This document shows, piece by piece, positions 1 to 9,103 of a stretch of DNA of 64,000 nucleotides; positions within the stretch are counted from its first letter, which is position 1, and every line of letters starts with the position of its first letter. The stretch is from Paenibacillus pinihumi DSM 23905 = JCM 16419. Its GTDB lineage: Bacteria > Bacillota > Bacilli > Paenibacillales > Paenibacillaceae. Location of the stretch: NCBI RefSeq assembly GCF_000422505.1, contig NZ_AULX01000026.1, forward strand, positions 62,001 through 126,000. The letters are read 5' to 3'. The notes under the pieces were generated by a model. The model worked only from the letters and a program-made list of their open reading frames with translations. It searched no databases and was not told the origin of the DNA. The position numbers and the translations under genes are program-made.

Positions 1-1
1 T

Positions 2-1297
2 GATGGAACGCCGTTCAAAGCGGAGGCTGTCAAGTTTACGTTTGACCGCATTCTTGATCCTGCGACCAAGGCCAGCAACTCCGCACAGTTAATCAAGCCT
101 TATGCATCATCCGAGATTGTGGATGACTATACGGTCAAGATTCATTTGACTACCCCTTCAAATGCCTTTCTAAGCAATCTCAGCCAGGCCCAGCTCGCTA
201 TTGTCTCTCCGGCAGCCGCTGCGAAGGACGGGGAACAGTTCGGCAAAAATCCGATTGGCTCCGGGCCGTTCAAATTCGTCGAATGGCAGGAGAATGCCCA
301 GATTGTGGTGGAACGCAACCCGGATTACAAGTGGGGGCCAGGCAATGTGGAGAACAAAGGGGCTCCATATTTGGAGCGTCTGACGTTTAAAATTGTCCCG
401 GAAGAAGCGACACGGCTCGGGGGCGTTCAGAGCAAGCAGGTGGATGCGGCAGAGACGGTGCCGCCACAGAACATTTTACAGCTCAAGAGCGATCCGAATT
501 TTCAGGTATTCAGTATCAATACCGGGGGACTCCCTTACACATTATTCATTAATCAGGAGAACCCGCCATGGAATGAATTGAAGGCCCGCAAGGCGCTGCA
601 GCTGGCGATTGATGTAGATGCTATCGTCAAGACGCTGTATCTGGGAACCTATGACCGCGCATGGTCTCCGCTTGCTCCAACCACCCTCGGCTACGACAAT
701 ACGCTGGAGAACGGCGTAAAGGCGGATGTGGAAAAGGCCAATGCCCTCTTGGATGAGCTGGGCTGGAAGGCCGGACCGGATAATATCCGGGAGAAGGACG
801 GCAAGAAGCTGACGCTCCGCTATGTGGATGGTTCCCCCAACAGGGAGAAGCGCAATGACATTGCAGCGATGGTGCAGCAGCAGCTGAAAAAAATCGGGGT
901 GCTTACGGAAGTGACCATTACCAAGGATGTGCGCTCTATTGTGCATGAGCAGTCCAACTATGATATTCACGGCAACAGCCAGGTCAATTCCGACCCCGAA
1001 GCGCTGCGCAACTTCTATCATTCGGAGATCAAGAACATGGCCGGTCGGCATAATTATCCGGCTCTGAACAGCCCTGAAGTCGACGAATGGATTAATCAGG
1101 GCACCGTAGAGACAGACAAGGCCAAGCGGGAGGAGATCTATAAAAAGGTGCAGCATTACATCATCGATAATGCGGTCATTATTCCGATCTATGTATTCCC
1201 CTACACGGTAGCCGCATTGAACAGTGTTCAGGACTTGAAGTTCGATGCGCTCGGTTATCCGCTGTTTAACGATGTCTATATTCAAAACAAACCATAA
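2..1297 (+). CDS. Peptide-type ABC transporter substrate-binding protein (5' end outside window)
   Basis: Extracytoplasmic solute-binding protein of the SBP_bac_5 (DppA/OppA/GsiB) family, which captures peptides, glutathione or nickel complexes for an ABC importer. The open frame runs from the first complete codon at base 2, so the signal peptide and the N-terminus lie upstream; about 431 residues are present. Family features visible are the early 'VKFTFDRILDP' segment and 'NPIGSGPFKFVEW' followed by 'VERNPDY'. It is followed after 15 bp by two permease genes and a fused ATPase gene, a complete importer in one operon. The substrate cannot be told from sequence alone. Confidence 0.93.
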   Translation, partial: DGTPFKAEAVKFTFDRILDPATKASNSAQLIKPYASSEIVDDYTVKIHLTTPSNAFLSNLSQAQLAIVSPAAAAKDGEQFGKNPIGSGPFKFVEWQENAQIVVERNPDYKWGPGNVENKGAPYLERLTFKIVPEEATRLGGVQSKQVDAAETVPPQNILQLKSDPNFQVFSINTGGLPYTLFINQENPPWNELKARKALQLAIDVDAIVKTLYLGTYDRAWSPLAPTTLGYDNTLENGVKADVEKANALLDELGWKAGPDNIREKDGKKLTLRYVDGSPNREKRNDIAAMVQQQLKKIGVLTEVTITKDVRSIVHEQSNYDIHGNSQVNSDPEALRNFYHSEIKNMAGRHNYPALNSPEVDEWINQGTVETDKAKREEIYKKVQHYIIDNAVIIPIYVFPYTVAALNSVQDLKFDALGYPLFNDVYIQNKP

Positions 1298-1312
1298 AAG
1301 GAGCCGGGAGAA

Positions 1313-2257
1313 ATGATCCGAACGCTCACGGCAAGGCTTGTTTCTTCAATTATGGTCGTTCTGGGCGCACTCGTTCTCGTCTTCGTCATTGTGTACCTGC
1401 TGCCCGGCGACCCCGTCTTTACTATTTTGGACCCGGCAACGGCAACACCGGAGATGATTGCCGGCATGAGAGCGCAACTGGGTGTAGACAGGCCGCTGTA
1501 TGAACAGTTTTGGGACTACGCGGGAGGAATGCTGCAAGGCGATTTCGGGAAATCACTGCTTAATGACGAGCCTGTACTGCCTAAAATCATTGCTCATTTT
1601 CCCGCTACACTGGCCCTTACAGTGGCAAGCTCTCTTACTGCTGCTGTAATCGGCATCTGGCTGGGGGTTCTCTCAGCCATTCACCGCAACCGCTGGCTCG
1701 ATGTTGTCGTTCGTATCATTGGCTTGTTTGGCATCTCCATGCCAACCTTCTGGTCAGGCATTCTGCTCATTCTGATTTTCTCCGTCAACTTGGGCTGGTT
1801 CCCGGCCATGGGTTCAGACGGCTGGCAGACACTGGTGCTGCCTGCGCTCTCGCTCGGACTTGTAGGCTCAGGATTCATCGTGCGGCTTGTCCGCAACAGC
1901 ATGCTCGAGGTCATTAATGAACCGTTCATCGTAACCTTGCGGTCCAAAGGAATTTCCGAGCGTCTGGTCATGTACCGGCATGCGCTGCGCAATGCCCTGA
2001 TTCCCGCTTTGACCATGATCGGCGTGCTGATCGGCGATTTGCTGGCTGGAACGGTCGTCATTGAGACAGTCTTCTCCCGGCAGGGGATCGGCAGAATCAT
2101 ATCGGATGCTCTAATGGCCAAGGATTTGCCAGTTGTGCAGGGGGTCATATTCTTCTCCGCTATCATCTACGTTCTTATTAATCTGCTGGTGGATATGTCC
2201 TATTCCATCATTGATCCCCGGGTCAGACGTCTGAATGCAAGGAGGCAGGCATCATGA
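1313..2257 (+). CDS. Peptide-type ABC transporter permease (DppB/GsiC-like)
   Basis: Inner-membrane permease of the peptide/nickel importer family (BPD_transp_1), 314 residues with an N-terminal membrane segment, a periplasmic-side loop and about five further helices. The EAA-type cytoplasmic loop that contacts the ATPase is seen in 'RHALRNALIPALT' followed by a Gly-rich stretch and 'ETVFSRQGIG'. A Shine-Dalgarno sequence (aaaggagccggg) precedes the ATG. The stop overlaps the start of the next permease by 4 bp (ATGA), so the two subunits are translationally coupled. It is the first of the two permeases, as in dppB-dppC operons. Confidence 0.93.
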   Translation: MIRTLTARLVSSIMVVLGALVLVFVIVYLLPGDPVFTILDPATATPEMIAGMRAQLGVDRPLYEQFWDYAGGMLQGDFGKSLLNDEPVLPKIIAHFPATLALTVASSLTAAVIGIWLGVLSAIHRNRWLDVVVRIIGLFGISMPTFWSGILLILIFSVNLGWFPAMGSDGWQTLVLPALSLGLVGSGFIVRLVRNSMLEVINEPFIVTLRSKGISERLVMYRHALRNALIPALTMIGVLIGDLLAGTVVIETVFSRQGIGRIISDALMAKDLPVVQGVIFFSAIIYVLINLLVDMSYSIIDPRVRRLNARRQAS

Positions 2258-3153
2258 GTGCAAAGGAAAGTGTATTGGCCAAAGCAGTCTGGCAGGAGAC
2301 GAAGCCCGCCTCTCCTGCCGTGCGTAATTCGCGCAAGCGCTCAGTCTCCGATTTCCTCGTATACGCAGCGGGGGCTGTTCTCTTATTTATCGTGGCGTGT
2401 GCTCTTGTACCCGGCTGGATTGCCCCCTATACCCCCACCGAGATGCTGACCGACCGGATTATGCAGCCGCCAGGCGGATCTCATCTGTTCGGGACGGATT
2501 ATTTTGGCCGGGATATTTTCAGTGTCGTGGTATACGGCAGCCGGGATTCGCTCCTGATCGGTATCGCTTCCGTAGCGGCAGGCTTATTGGCGGGGGGTGC
2601 AATCGGCGCGTTGGCCGGGTATGCCGGGGGCATTATTGATATGGTATTGATGCGCCTGTTGGAAATATTGATGACGATTCCCGGCATTCTGCTTGCGCTG
2701 GCCATTGCGGCGGCGCTTGGTCCGAGTCTGGCGAATATTGTTATTGCTGTGTCGCTGTCAGCTGTTCCAGGCTATGCCAGGGTGCTCCGGGGACAAATTA
2801 TGAGTATTAAAGGCAGGCCGTTCATAATGGCTGCCCACTCGATCGGAACGCCAGGGCTCAGCATCTTCCTGCGGCATGTTCTCCCCAACTCCTGGGCGCC
2901 GCTGCTTGTTATGGGGACAATCGGCCTTGGCACTTCCATTCTGATGGGCTCCGGACTTAGTTTCCTTGGGCTGGGTGTAATTAAGGAGGTCCCTGATTGG
3001 GGGACGCTGCTGTCGCAGGGGCGGGGCTACCTGACGGTTGCCTGGTGGATGGCTACCTTCCCGGGAATGGCGATTACCCTGCTTGTTCTGTCCGTCAATC
3101 TGATTGGCGACAAGCTGAGAGACCGGCTGGATCCGAAGCATACAAGGGGATAG
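2254..3153 (+). CDS. Peptide-type ABC transporter permease (DppC/GsiD-like)
   Basis: Second permease of the importer, 299 residues, DppC class. The N-terminal cytoplasmic tail, first helix and then the 'HLFGTDYFGRDIFS' signature typical of DppC/OppC proteins are present, followed by the transmembrane domain. The EAA-like loop is 'LRHVLPNSWAPLLVMG'. It starts inside the stop codon of the upstream permease gene and is followed after 13 bp by the ATPase gene. Family known; transported substrate unknown. Confidence 0.93.
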   Translation: MSAKESVLAKAVWQETKPASPAVRNSRKRSVSDFLVYAAGAVLLFIVACALVPGWIAPYTPTEMLTDRIMQPPGGSHLFGTDYFGRDIFSVVVYGSRDSLLIGIASVAAGLLAGGAIGALAGYAGGIIDMVLMRLLEILMTIPGILLALAIAAALGPSLANIVIAVSLSAVPGYARVLRGQIMSIKGRPFIMAAHSIGTPGLSIFLRHVLPNSWAPLLVMGTIGLGTSILMGSGLSFLGLGVIKEVPDWGTLLSQGRGYLTVAWWMATFPGMAITLLVLSVNLIGDKLRDRLDPKHTRG

Positions 3154-3166
3154 GAGGCGATCGTGC

Positions 3167-5215
3167 TTGAGCACACTTCTTGAGATTGAGAATTTGACGG
3201 TCCAGTTCAACACTGCAAAAGGACTGCTGACAGCGCTCTCGGATGTATCGCTGCATATTCGCGCCGGGGAGACGGTGTGCCTCGTTGGTGAATCAGGGAG
3301 CGGCAAGACGATTACTTCCAAGTCGATTATGCGCCTGATTGATTTTGAGAATGGCATCGTGAGCGGAGGGACAGTGAAACTGGACGGCGACGAGCTGACA
3401 GCAATGTCTGGCCGGGAGCTGCAAAACTTGCGAGGCAAGAAGATGGCTATGATCTTCCAGGAGCCGATGGCCGCCTTCGATCCGGTGTTTACCATCGGCA
3501 GCCAGATTATCGAGGTTATTGTCCGCCATAAACTGGGCAGCCGCAAGCAGGCCTGGGCACGAGGTGTGGAACTCCTGAGACGGGCAGGGATTCCTGAACC
3601 CGAAGCGAGAATGAAGCAGTATCCGGGTGAGCTGTCCGGCGGCATGCTCCAGCGGGCGATGATTGCCATGGCGCTGGCCTGCGGACCTGAGCTGCTTATT
3701 GCTGACGAGCCGACGACAGCGCTGGATATGACGGTTCAAGCTCAGATTTTGCAGCTTCTGAAGGAACTGCAGCAAGAGTTTAATATGGCGATTTTGCTCA
3801 TTACACATGATATGGGGATTGCAGCCGAGATGGCGGACCGCATTATTGTGATGTATGCGGGCAAGGTAGTCGAGCAGGCAACGGCCAGCCAATTGTTTGG
3901 TCAGCCTCATCACCCTTATACGAAAGGGCTGTTGCAGTCGATTACAACACTGGACAGCATTCGCAAATCGCGGCTCCCTTCTATTGAAGGGACCATTCCC
4001 GGACTGGCTGAGCTGCCGGAGGGATGCCGCTTCCACCCGCGTTGTCCCCATGCGACGGCCAAATGTGTGCAGGAAAGTCCTCCGCTGCTGAAGGTCAATG
4101 GACGACAGGCGGCCTGTTGGTATGCCGGGGAGCTTGCTGGCAAACTCGGGGACGGGCAAGCCGTGGTCCAAACGAATGGGCAATCAGCCAGCCGTCCCTG
4201 CTCACCAGCAGATATTGTACATCTTGAGCCGGAACCGGGCTATTCAATCCCATCCCCATTCATTGATATTATTGAGGTGAAAAAATACTATCCATTAGGC
4301 CGGTCTATTTTTGCCAAGCATACGTCTTCTATTAGAGCTGTGGACGATGTGTCGCTGCAGATTCGCAGAGGAGAGACCTTCGGGCTTGTCGGGGAGTCCG
4401 GAAGCGGCAAATCAACGCTTGGAAGAATGATTTTGCAACTGGAGCAGGCCACGGGGGGAGACATCCGGTTTGAGGGCCGTTCATTGACTGGCCTTAGCGA
4501 GGGGGAGCTTCAGAAGACCCGGCGGAATATGCAGATGATATTCCAGGACCCTTATGGATCGATGAATCCCCGTTGGAAGGTAAGTGACATTATCGGAGAG
4601 CCGCTTCGCGTGCATGAAGCGATGAATGCCAGCGAGAAGCGGATAAGAATCGAGGCGCTGCTGGAGTCAGTCGGGCTCAATCCCAAATGGGCTGACCGTT
4701 ACCCGCATGAGTTCTCAGGCGGCCAGCGGCAGCGGATCGGCATCGCCCGGGCCATTGCGCTCCGCCCCTCCTTTATTTTGGCCGATGAAGCTGTATCGGC
4801 ACTTGATGTGTCTGTACAGGCACAAATTATTAATTTGATGCAGGAGCTGCAGCAGGAGCTGGGGCTGACTTATTTGTTCATCGGCCATGGTCTCCATGTC
4901 GTGCGGCACGTATCCGACCGGATTGGGGTCATGTACCTGGGCAAGCTGGTTGAGATAGCAGACAGCGAGGAGTTATTTGCAAATCCCGCCCATCACTATA
5001 CGAGGGGACTTATTGCTTCGATCCCGTGGCCCGATCCAGGCAGGGAACGAATTGCAGCGGGGATTGCAGGAGAAATTCCTTCTCCGTCGAAACCGCCGTC
5101 CGGCTGCCGTTTCCATACCCGCTGCCCTGCAGTGACAGCCAGATGCCGGGAAGAGGAACCGAAGCTGGCACAGGTCAGGAACAGTCACTGGGCGGCTTGC
5201 CATTTCCCCGCATAG
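3167..5215 (+). CDS. Fused double ABC ATPase for peptide-type importer (DppD-DppF / GsiA-like)
   Basis: Energises the importer encoded just upstream. At 682 residues it carries both ATPase halves in one chain. The first has Walker A GESGSGKT near residue 45, signature LSGGM and Walker B LLIADEP. The second has Walker A GESGSGKS near residue 410, signature FSGGQ and 'ILADEAVSALD'. Each half ends in an oligopeptide-transporter C-terminal motif with 'GCRFHPRCP' or 'GCRFHTRCP'. The start is TTG at 3167, chosen because a clear Shine-Dalgarno (aggagg, 3152-3157) is correctly spaced and no ATG fits. The fusion resembles GsiA of glutathione importers, but the family also covers peptides. Confidence 0.92.
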   Translation: MSTLLEIENLTVQFNTAKGLLTALSDVSLHIRAGETVCLVGESGSGKTITSKSIMRLIDFENGIVSGGTVKLDGDELTAMSGRELQNLRGKKMAMIFQEPMAAFDPVFTIGSQIIEVIVRHKLGSRKQAWARGVELLRRAGIPEPEARMKQYPGELSGGMLQRAMIAMALACGPELLIADEPTTALDMTVQAQILQLLKELQQEFNMAILLITHDMGIAAEMADRIIVMYAGKVVEQATASQLFGQPHHPYTKGLLQSITTLDSIRKSRLPSIEGTIPGLAELPEGCRFHPRCPHATAKCVQESPPLLKVNGRQAACWYAGELAGKLGDGQAVVQTNGQSASRPCSPADIVHLEPEPGYSIPSPFIDIIEVKKYYPLGRSIFAKHTSSIRAVDDVSLQIRRGETFGLVGESGSGKSTLGRMILQLEQATGGDIRFEGRSLTGLSEGELQKTRRNMQMIFQDPYGSMNPRWKVSDIIGEPLRVHEAMNASEKRIRIEALLESVGLNPKWADRYPHEFSGGQRQRIGIARAIALRPSFILADEAVSALDVSVQAQIINLMQELQQELGLTYLFIGHGLHVVRHVSDRIGVMYLGKLVEIADSEELFANPAHHYTRGLIASIPWPDPGRERIAAGIAGEIPSPSKPPSGCRFHTRCPAVTARCREEEPKLAQVRNSHWAACHFPA

Positions 5216-5280
5216 TATCTTGCAGAAAGAAATTCTCATTATATATGTGAAAATTGCTGTCATGCAATGCTGTCCATTAA

Positions 5281-5312
5281 GAGTTCTGCTGCTTATCCGG
5301 CAGAGCTTTTTT
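5281..5312 (+). terminator. Rho-independent terminator of the peptide ABC operon
   Basis: An 8-bp stem (AGTTCTGC against GCAGAGCT, one G-U pair) with a 10-base loop is followed by six T residues. It lies about 65 bp after the ATPase stop codon and closes the operon. Confidence 0.75.
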
Positions 5313-5457
5313 GGAAATATAAGAAAGTATAAGTTTCACCTTTATCATCGGCTTATATTTCTGCGCGAAACGAAGCTTTTGTCTGTCAAAGGACAGATGT
5401 CAAAGACGTTTGCGCTTGTTTGTAAACATTTTCATCTGACATGAAGGCGTGAAATCA

Positions 5458-5486
5458 TTGACGTTATTGGACAACCCCTTTAATAT
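5458..5486 (+). promoter_or_regulatory. Sigma-A promoter for the TrpX-type ABC operon
   Basis: TTGACG (5458-5463) and TATAAT-like TAATAT (5481-5486) are separated by 17 bp. The site lies 42 bp before the lipoprotein start codon. The 312-bp gap it sits in otherwise contains only the preceding terminator; no riboswitch or T-box is recognisable. Confidence 0.75.
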
Positions 5487-5527
5487 TAATTTAAATGAAA
5501 GAACAATAGAAAGGGGTTATTTAACAA

Positions 5528-6574
5528 ATGAAAAAGAGAGCCTGGCTAACGCTTATGCTGTCTGCAATGCTCGTCATTGCTGCAGGCTGCGGCGCAAAGC
5601 CGACAAATGATGCTTCCCAGCCTTCCAATACAAATACAGGAGGCACAGGCGGTGCGGCGGACGGCAAAGTTTATAAAGTTGCCATTTCCCAAATTGTTGA
5701 GCATCCTTCTCTGGATGCGACGCGTGAAGGCTTCCTGGCAGCCCTGAAGGATGCCGGAATCGCTGGCGACAGCCTGAAGCTGGATTACAACAATGCCCAG
5801 GGCGACCAGACGAACAACCTGTCTATTGCACAGAAGGTTGCCGATGGCAATGATCTGGTATTTGCGATTGCGACGCCTTCCGCTCAGGCAGTTGTCCAGA
5901 ATGTCAAAAATACACCGGTCGTATTTGCTGCTGTAACGGACCCGCTGGATGCAAAGCTGGTAACCAACCTGGACGCTCCAGGCGGTAATGTAACAGGGGC
6001 TTCGGACACGAACCCTGAGGCTGTCAAGCAACTGATGAAATTCATCGGCGAGAACTTCAAGGATGTGAAAAAAGTCGGCGTTGTTATTAATGAAGGTGAA
6101 TCCAATGCGGTTGTCATGACGAAGATTGCAGAGGAAGCGCTGAAGGAATACGGAATTACGATTGTCAAAGCGGCAGTAACGAATACCTCTGAGGTTCAAC
6201 AAGCTGCACAGTCCCTGGTGGGCCGTGTGGATGCCATGTTTGTAACGCTGGACAATACCGTTATTAACGGTGTCAGCACCATCATTAAAGTAGCAAATGA
6301 CAATAAAATTCCGTTCTTCTCCAGCGACCGTGATACAGTAGAGCATGGCGCATTTGCTACAGTCGGCTTCAAATATTATGATCATGGCTACCAGGCTGGC
6401 CAAATGGCCGCTGAAATTTTGAAAGACGGCAAAAATCCGGGGGAGATGAAAGTAACCTTGCCGGACAAGCTGGATCTGATCCTCAATCTGAAAGCTGCTG
6501 AAGCCCAAGGCATTACAGTAACGGATGAGATGAAAGCTCAAGTAAAAGATCCGGCAACAAACCTGATTCAGTAA
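5528..6574 (+). CDS. ABC transporter substrate-binding lipoprotein (TrpX-like, ABC_sub_bind family)
   Basis: Membrane-anchored solute receptor of the ABC_sub_bind (PF04392) family. The 348-residue product begins with a lipoprotein signal peptide ending in the lipobox AAGC (Cys21), followed by a low-complexity linker and two alpha/beta lobes ('VAISQIVEHPSLD', 'PVVFAAVTDPL', 'FFSSDRDTV'). Related receptors (TrpX of streptococci) are associated with aromatic amino acid uptake, but the ligand here is not established. A permease and an ATPase gene follow, so the three form one importer. The Shine-Dalgarno is aaaggggtt. Confidence 0.9.
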   Translation: MKKRAWLTLMLSAMLVIAAGCGAKPTNDASQPSNTNTGGTGGAADGKVYKVAISQIVEHPSLDATREGFLAALKDAGIAGDSLKLDYNNAQGDQTNNLSIAQKVADGNDLVFAIATPSAQAVVQNVKNTPVVFAAVTDPLDAKLVTNLDAPGGNVTGASDTNPEAVKQLMKFIGENFKDVKKVGVVINEGESNAVVMTKIAEEALKEYGITIVKAAVTNTSEVQQAAQSLVGRVDAMFVTLDNTVINGVSTIIKVANDNKIPFFSSDRDTVEHGAFATVGFKYYDHGYQAGQMAAEILKDGKNPGEMKVTLPDKLDLILNLKAAEAQGITVTDEMKAQVKDPATNLIQ

Positions 6575-6631
6575 TTGTAACTGAAGGATGAGTGATTGGA
6601 CGGCCAGCAACAAGGCTGTCTACCATAATTC

Positions 6632-6660
6632 GGCTGCCCCGTTCTTATACGGCGGCAGCC
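6632..6660 (+). terminator. Intercistronic hairpin between binding-protein and permease genes
   Basis: GGCTGCC-CCG pairs with CGG-C-GGCAGCC to form a strong stem with an 8-base loop and no proper T-tract. It is placed exactly between the receptor gene and the permease gene. Such hairpins usually act as partial terminators or as 3'-end protectors that give more receptor than transporter. Confidence 0.5.
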
Positions 6661-6690
6661 ATTTGAGCTTATAGAAAAGGAGGCAAGGTT

Positions 6691-7602
6691 ATGCTGAATA
6701 TAATTACGAAATCCGTTGAATTGGGCCTCCTGTTTGCATTGATGGCACTTGGGGTTTATATTACATTCCGGATTCTCGACTTCCCGGATTTGACCGTGGA
6801 CGGGAGCTTCACTACAGGCGGCGCGATTGCGGCAGTGATGATCTCAGGAGGTTCGTCGCCTTGGCTGGCGACAATTTGTGCCTTTCTCGGCGGGCTTGCA
6901 GCCGGGGCATGTACAGGTCTTCTTCATACGAAGGGTAAGATCAACGGGCTTCTGTCCGGGATATTGATGATGATTGCACTCTACTCCATTAACCTGCGGA
7001 TTATGGGGAAGAAGCCGAATATTGCGATTTTGAATATGGACACGATTTTTACAGGTGCCAATCTGCTTGTCATGATGATTATTGTTGTTGTGGTCGTTAA
7101 GCTGCTGCTCGACCTTTTCCTCCGTACGAATCTTGGTCTTGCGCTGCGGGCGACAGGGGATAATGAGCGAATGATTCGCAGCTTCGGAGCCAATACCGAC
7201 ACGACGAAAATTATCGGATTAAGTCTGTCCAACGGACTTGTTGCATTATCCGGTGCTTTCATCGTTCAGCAATCCGGCTTCGGAGACGTGACGATGGGGG
7301 TCGGTATGATTGTCGTCGGTCTGGCATCGGTTATTATCGGGGAAGCAATCTTCGGGGCGAAGACTGTATTCCGCGCAACGCTCGCCGTTATTTTGGGTTC
7401 CGTTGTATACCGGATTGTCATCGCGCTTGCACTTCGAGTGGAATGGCTGGATGCGAGTGATGTGAAGCTGATTACCGCCCTGATCGTTATTATTGCACTG
7501 GTTGTGCCTGCGGTAAGGCGTTCCGCCAAGCAGAAGAGCCAAGCGCGCAAGCGTACCGCTGAGCTGCTGTCCGGTGCGGAGCCGAAGGGAGGCGCCCGCT
7601 AA
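6691..7602 (+). CDS. ABC transporter permease (TrpY-like, BPD_transp_2)
   Basis: Integral membrane permease, 303 residues with about eight to nine hydrophobic helices, of the branched-chain-amino-acid/ribose permease superfamily (PF02653). The characteristic 'ALRATGDNERM' cytoplasmic motif is present near residue 150, with 'LDFPDLTVDGSF' near the N-terminus as in the TrpY subfamily. The C-terminus is a basic tail. The Shine-Dalgarno aaaggagg precedes the ATG. Its TAA stop shares one base with the ATG of the following ATPase gene (TAATG), indicating coupled translation. Confidence 0.9.
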   Translation: MLNIITKSVELGLLFALMALGVYITFRILDFPDLTVDGSFTTGGAIAAVMISGGSSPWLATICAFLGGLAAGACTGLLHTKGKINGLLSGILMMIALYSINLRIMGKKPNIAILNMDTIFTGANLLVMMIIVVVVVKLLLDLFLRTNLGLALRATGDNERMIRSFGANTDTTKIIGLSLSNGLVALSGAFIVQQSGFGDVTMGVGMIVVGLASVIIGEAIFGAKTVFRATLAVILGSVVYRIVIALALRVEWLDASDVKLITALIVIIALVVPAVRRSAKQKSQARKRTAELLSGAEPKGGAR

Positions 7603-8396
7603 TGCTGCAAATTAATCAGGTATCCAAGTTGTTTAATCCAGGCACACCGGATGAGAAGATTGCCCTGGTCGGCATCCAGCTGCATCTGAAGCCTGCTGAT
7701 TTTGTCACAGTCATTGGAAGTAACGGTGCTGGGAAGTCCACGCTGATGAATATCATCTCCGGCGTTATGAAGCCTGACACCGGGACGCTTCATATTGAAA
7801 ACACCGCTGTTGGCAGCCTGCCGGAATTCAAGCGCAGCCAATGGATTGGCCGCGTTTTCCAGGACCCGATGGCGGGGACGGCGCCCCATATGACAATTGA
7901 GGAAAATTTGGCGATGGCCTTCTACCGCGGCAAGGTGCGCGGTTTCGGTCTTGGAGTCAATGCATCCAAACGGAGAATGTTCAAGGAGCAGGTTGCGCGC
8001 CTTGGAATTGGGCTGGAGAACCGTTTTGGTGCCAAGGTCGGTACGCTGTCCGGCGGTGAGCGCCAGGCGCTCAGCCTGCTGATGTCGACGTTCACCAGTC
8101 CGAAAATCCTGCTGCTTGATGAGCACACAGCTGCGCTTGATCCGGCCCGTGCCGAGCTGATCACGCAGATTACGCAGGATATTGTCCGTGAAATGAAGCT
8201 GACGACGCTCATGGTTACGCATAACATGGAGCAGGCAATTCGTCTGGGCAACCGGCTGATTATGATGGACAAGGGCCGTATCATTCTTGATATTGATGAG
8301 ACGCGCAAGAAGGATCTGACAGTTGAGCGTCTGCTTGGCGAGTTCGAACAGATCAGCGGCAAGAAGCTGGCGGATGACCGGATTGTGCTTGGTTAA
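7602..8396 (+). CDS. ABC transporter ATP-binding protein (TrpZ-like)
   Basis: ATPase subunit of the TrpXYZ-type importer, 264 residues. Walker A is GSNGAGKST near residue 40, the signature is LSGGE, and Walker B 'LLLDEHTAALDP' is followed by the switch histidine in 'MVTHNMEQ'. The aspartate after the Walker B strand is followed by EH rather than the usual EP, as is common in this subfamily. It overlaps the permease gene by one base and is followed directly by a terminator, so it ends the operon. Confidence 0.92.
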   Translation: MLQINQVSKLFNPGTPDEKIALVGIQLHLKPADFVTVIGSNGAGKSTLMNIISGVMKPDTGTLHIENTAVGSLPEFKRSQWIGRVFQDPMAGTAPHMTIEENLAMAFYRGKVRGFGLGVNASKRRMFKEQVARLGIGLENRFGAKVGTLSGGERQALSLLMSTFTSPKILLLDEHTAALDPARAELITQITQDIVREMKLTTLMVTHNMEQAIRLGNRLIMMDKGRIILDIDETRKKDLTVERLLGEFEQISGKKLADDRIVLG

Positions 8397-8432
8397 CGAG
8401 GCTATAGGTTGTTGAAGGAATAGTAGATAAGG

Positions 8433-8470
8433 AAGCTCTCCGTGCTGTATGGCTTGGGGAGCTTTTTTTA
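8433..8470 (+). terminator. Rho-independent terminator of the TrpXYZ-like operon
   Basis: AAGCTCTCC pairs with GGGGAGCTT (nine pairs, one G-U) around a 14-base loop, followed by a run of T residues, starting 37 bp after the ATPase stop codon. Confidence 0.85.
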
Positions 8471-8577
8471 ACATAAGATAGTATTAGATTCACTGTACAA
8501 ACGGCTTCTATTACTAAGTGAAAAGAAGCCATTCCTTTTCAATTGATTGTGATCTTTATACAGAAAGGAAGAGGGAA

Positions 8578-8868
8578 ATGCACTATTTATATATTGAGTC
8601 ATTAGTAAAAAGCGATTTCGCACCTAAAATCTCCTATTTGGAGCTAGGAGAAGACAGATATGAGACGAGAAAAATCTACATTATGGAAGATGATTCGATT
8701 GCTTATGCGGACTCAACCGTTGAATATGGTGATACTGGTTTAAGCGACCGTCCGATCCCTGAAATTGAAGTAATACACAGACAAGGATTTGATTTTGCCA
8801 AAGAAATAACCAAAGAAGAGTTCGAAACCTTTTGGAATAAATATGTTTTAGGCCAGGGAAACGGCTGA
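8578..8868 (+). CDS. Small DUF6881-like protein
   Basis: A 96-residue soluble protein resembling the DUF6881 family: an N-terminal 'HYLYIESLVKSD', a central 'DRYETRKIYIMEDD' and the C-terminal 'EITKEEFETFWNKYV'. Function unknown. ATG at 8578 is preferred over an in-frame GTG 20 codons upstream because a strong Shine-Dalgarno (aggaagaggg) lies directly before it. The coding sequence is visibly richer in A and T than the flanking genes, which suggests transfer. It stands alone between two terminators, next to a coding remnant at 8936-9070. Family assignment is from memory of the motif pattern. Confidence 0.65.
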   Translation: MHYLYIESLVKSDFAPKISYLELGEDRYETRKIYIMEDDSIAYADSTVEYGDTGLSDRPIPEIEVIHRQGFDFAKEITKEEFETFWNKYVLGQGNG

Positions 8869-8935
8869 TGCTGAGCCAATTCAATCGTAAATAGCGTAGC
8901 GGTCGCCTTTGTTCGCGGATTTCAACCACGTATAG

Positions 8936-9070
8936 GGAGGAGTACAGGAAATCTGGGAACAACAGCGATCGGAGTTTCTCGCAGCGTTGCTTCAGCGTTT
9001 CGTGTCAACCGCTGATCTCGATTTTGAGCCAATAAAGAAACAGGTGCAGAACCGGTCAAAAACCGATTAG
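8936..9070 (+). pseudogene. Start-less coding remnant downstream of the DUF6881-like gene
   Basis: An open frame of 44 codons with sensible composition (contains 'EIWEQQRSEFLAALL' and 'LDFEPIKKQVQN') that follows an in-frame stop and has no ATG, GTG or TTG near its beginning. A good Shine-Dalgarno (gggaggag, 8935-8942) precedes an ATC codon at 8951. It reads like the 3' end of a lost gene or a gene whose start codon has mutated. Its last codons form the left arm of the 9034-9083 hairpin. I do not recognise the family. Confidence 0.3.
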
Positions 9071-9083
9071 CACCTGTTTCTTT
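9034..9083. terminator. Bidirectional terminator with perfect 14-bp stem
   Basis: AAAGAAACAGGTGC is repeated in exact inverted form (GCACCTGTTTCTTT) around a 22-base loop. The T-rich right arm serves the plus strand and the complementary run serves the minus-strand gene ending at 9104. Confidence 0.8.
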
Positions 9084-9103
9084 GTTTTGGATACAATTAA
9101 TGC

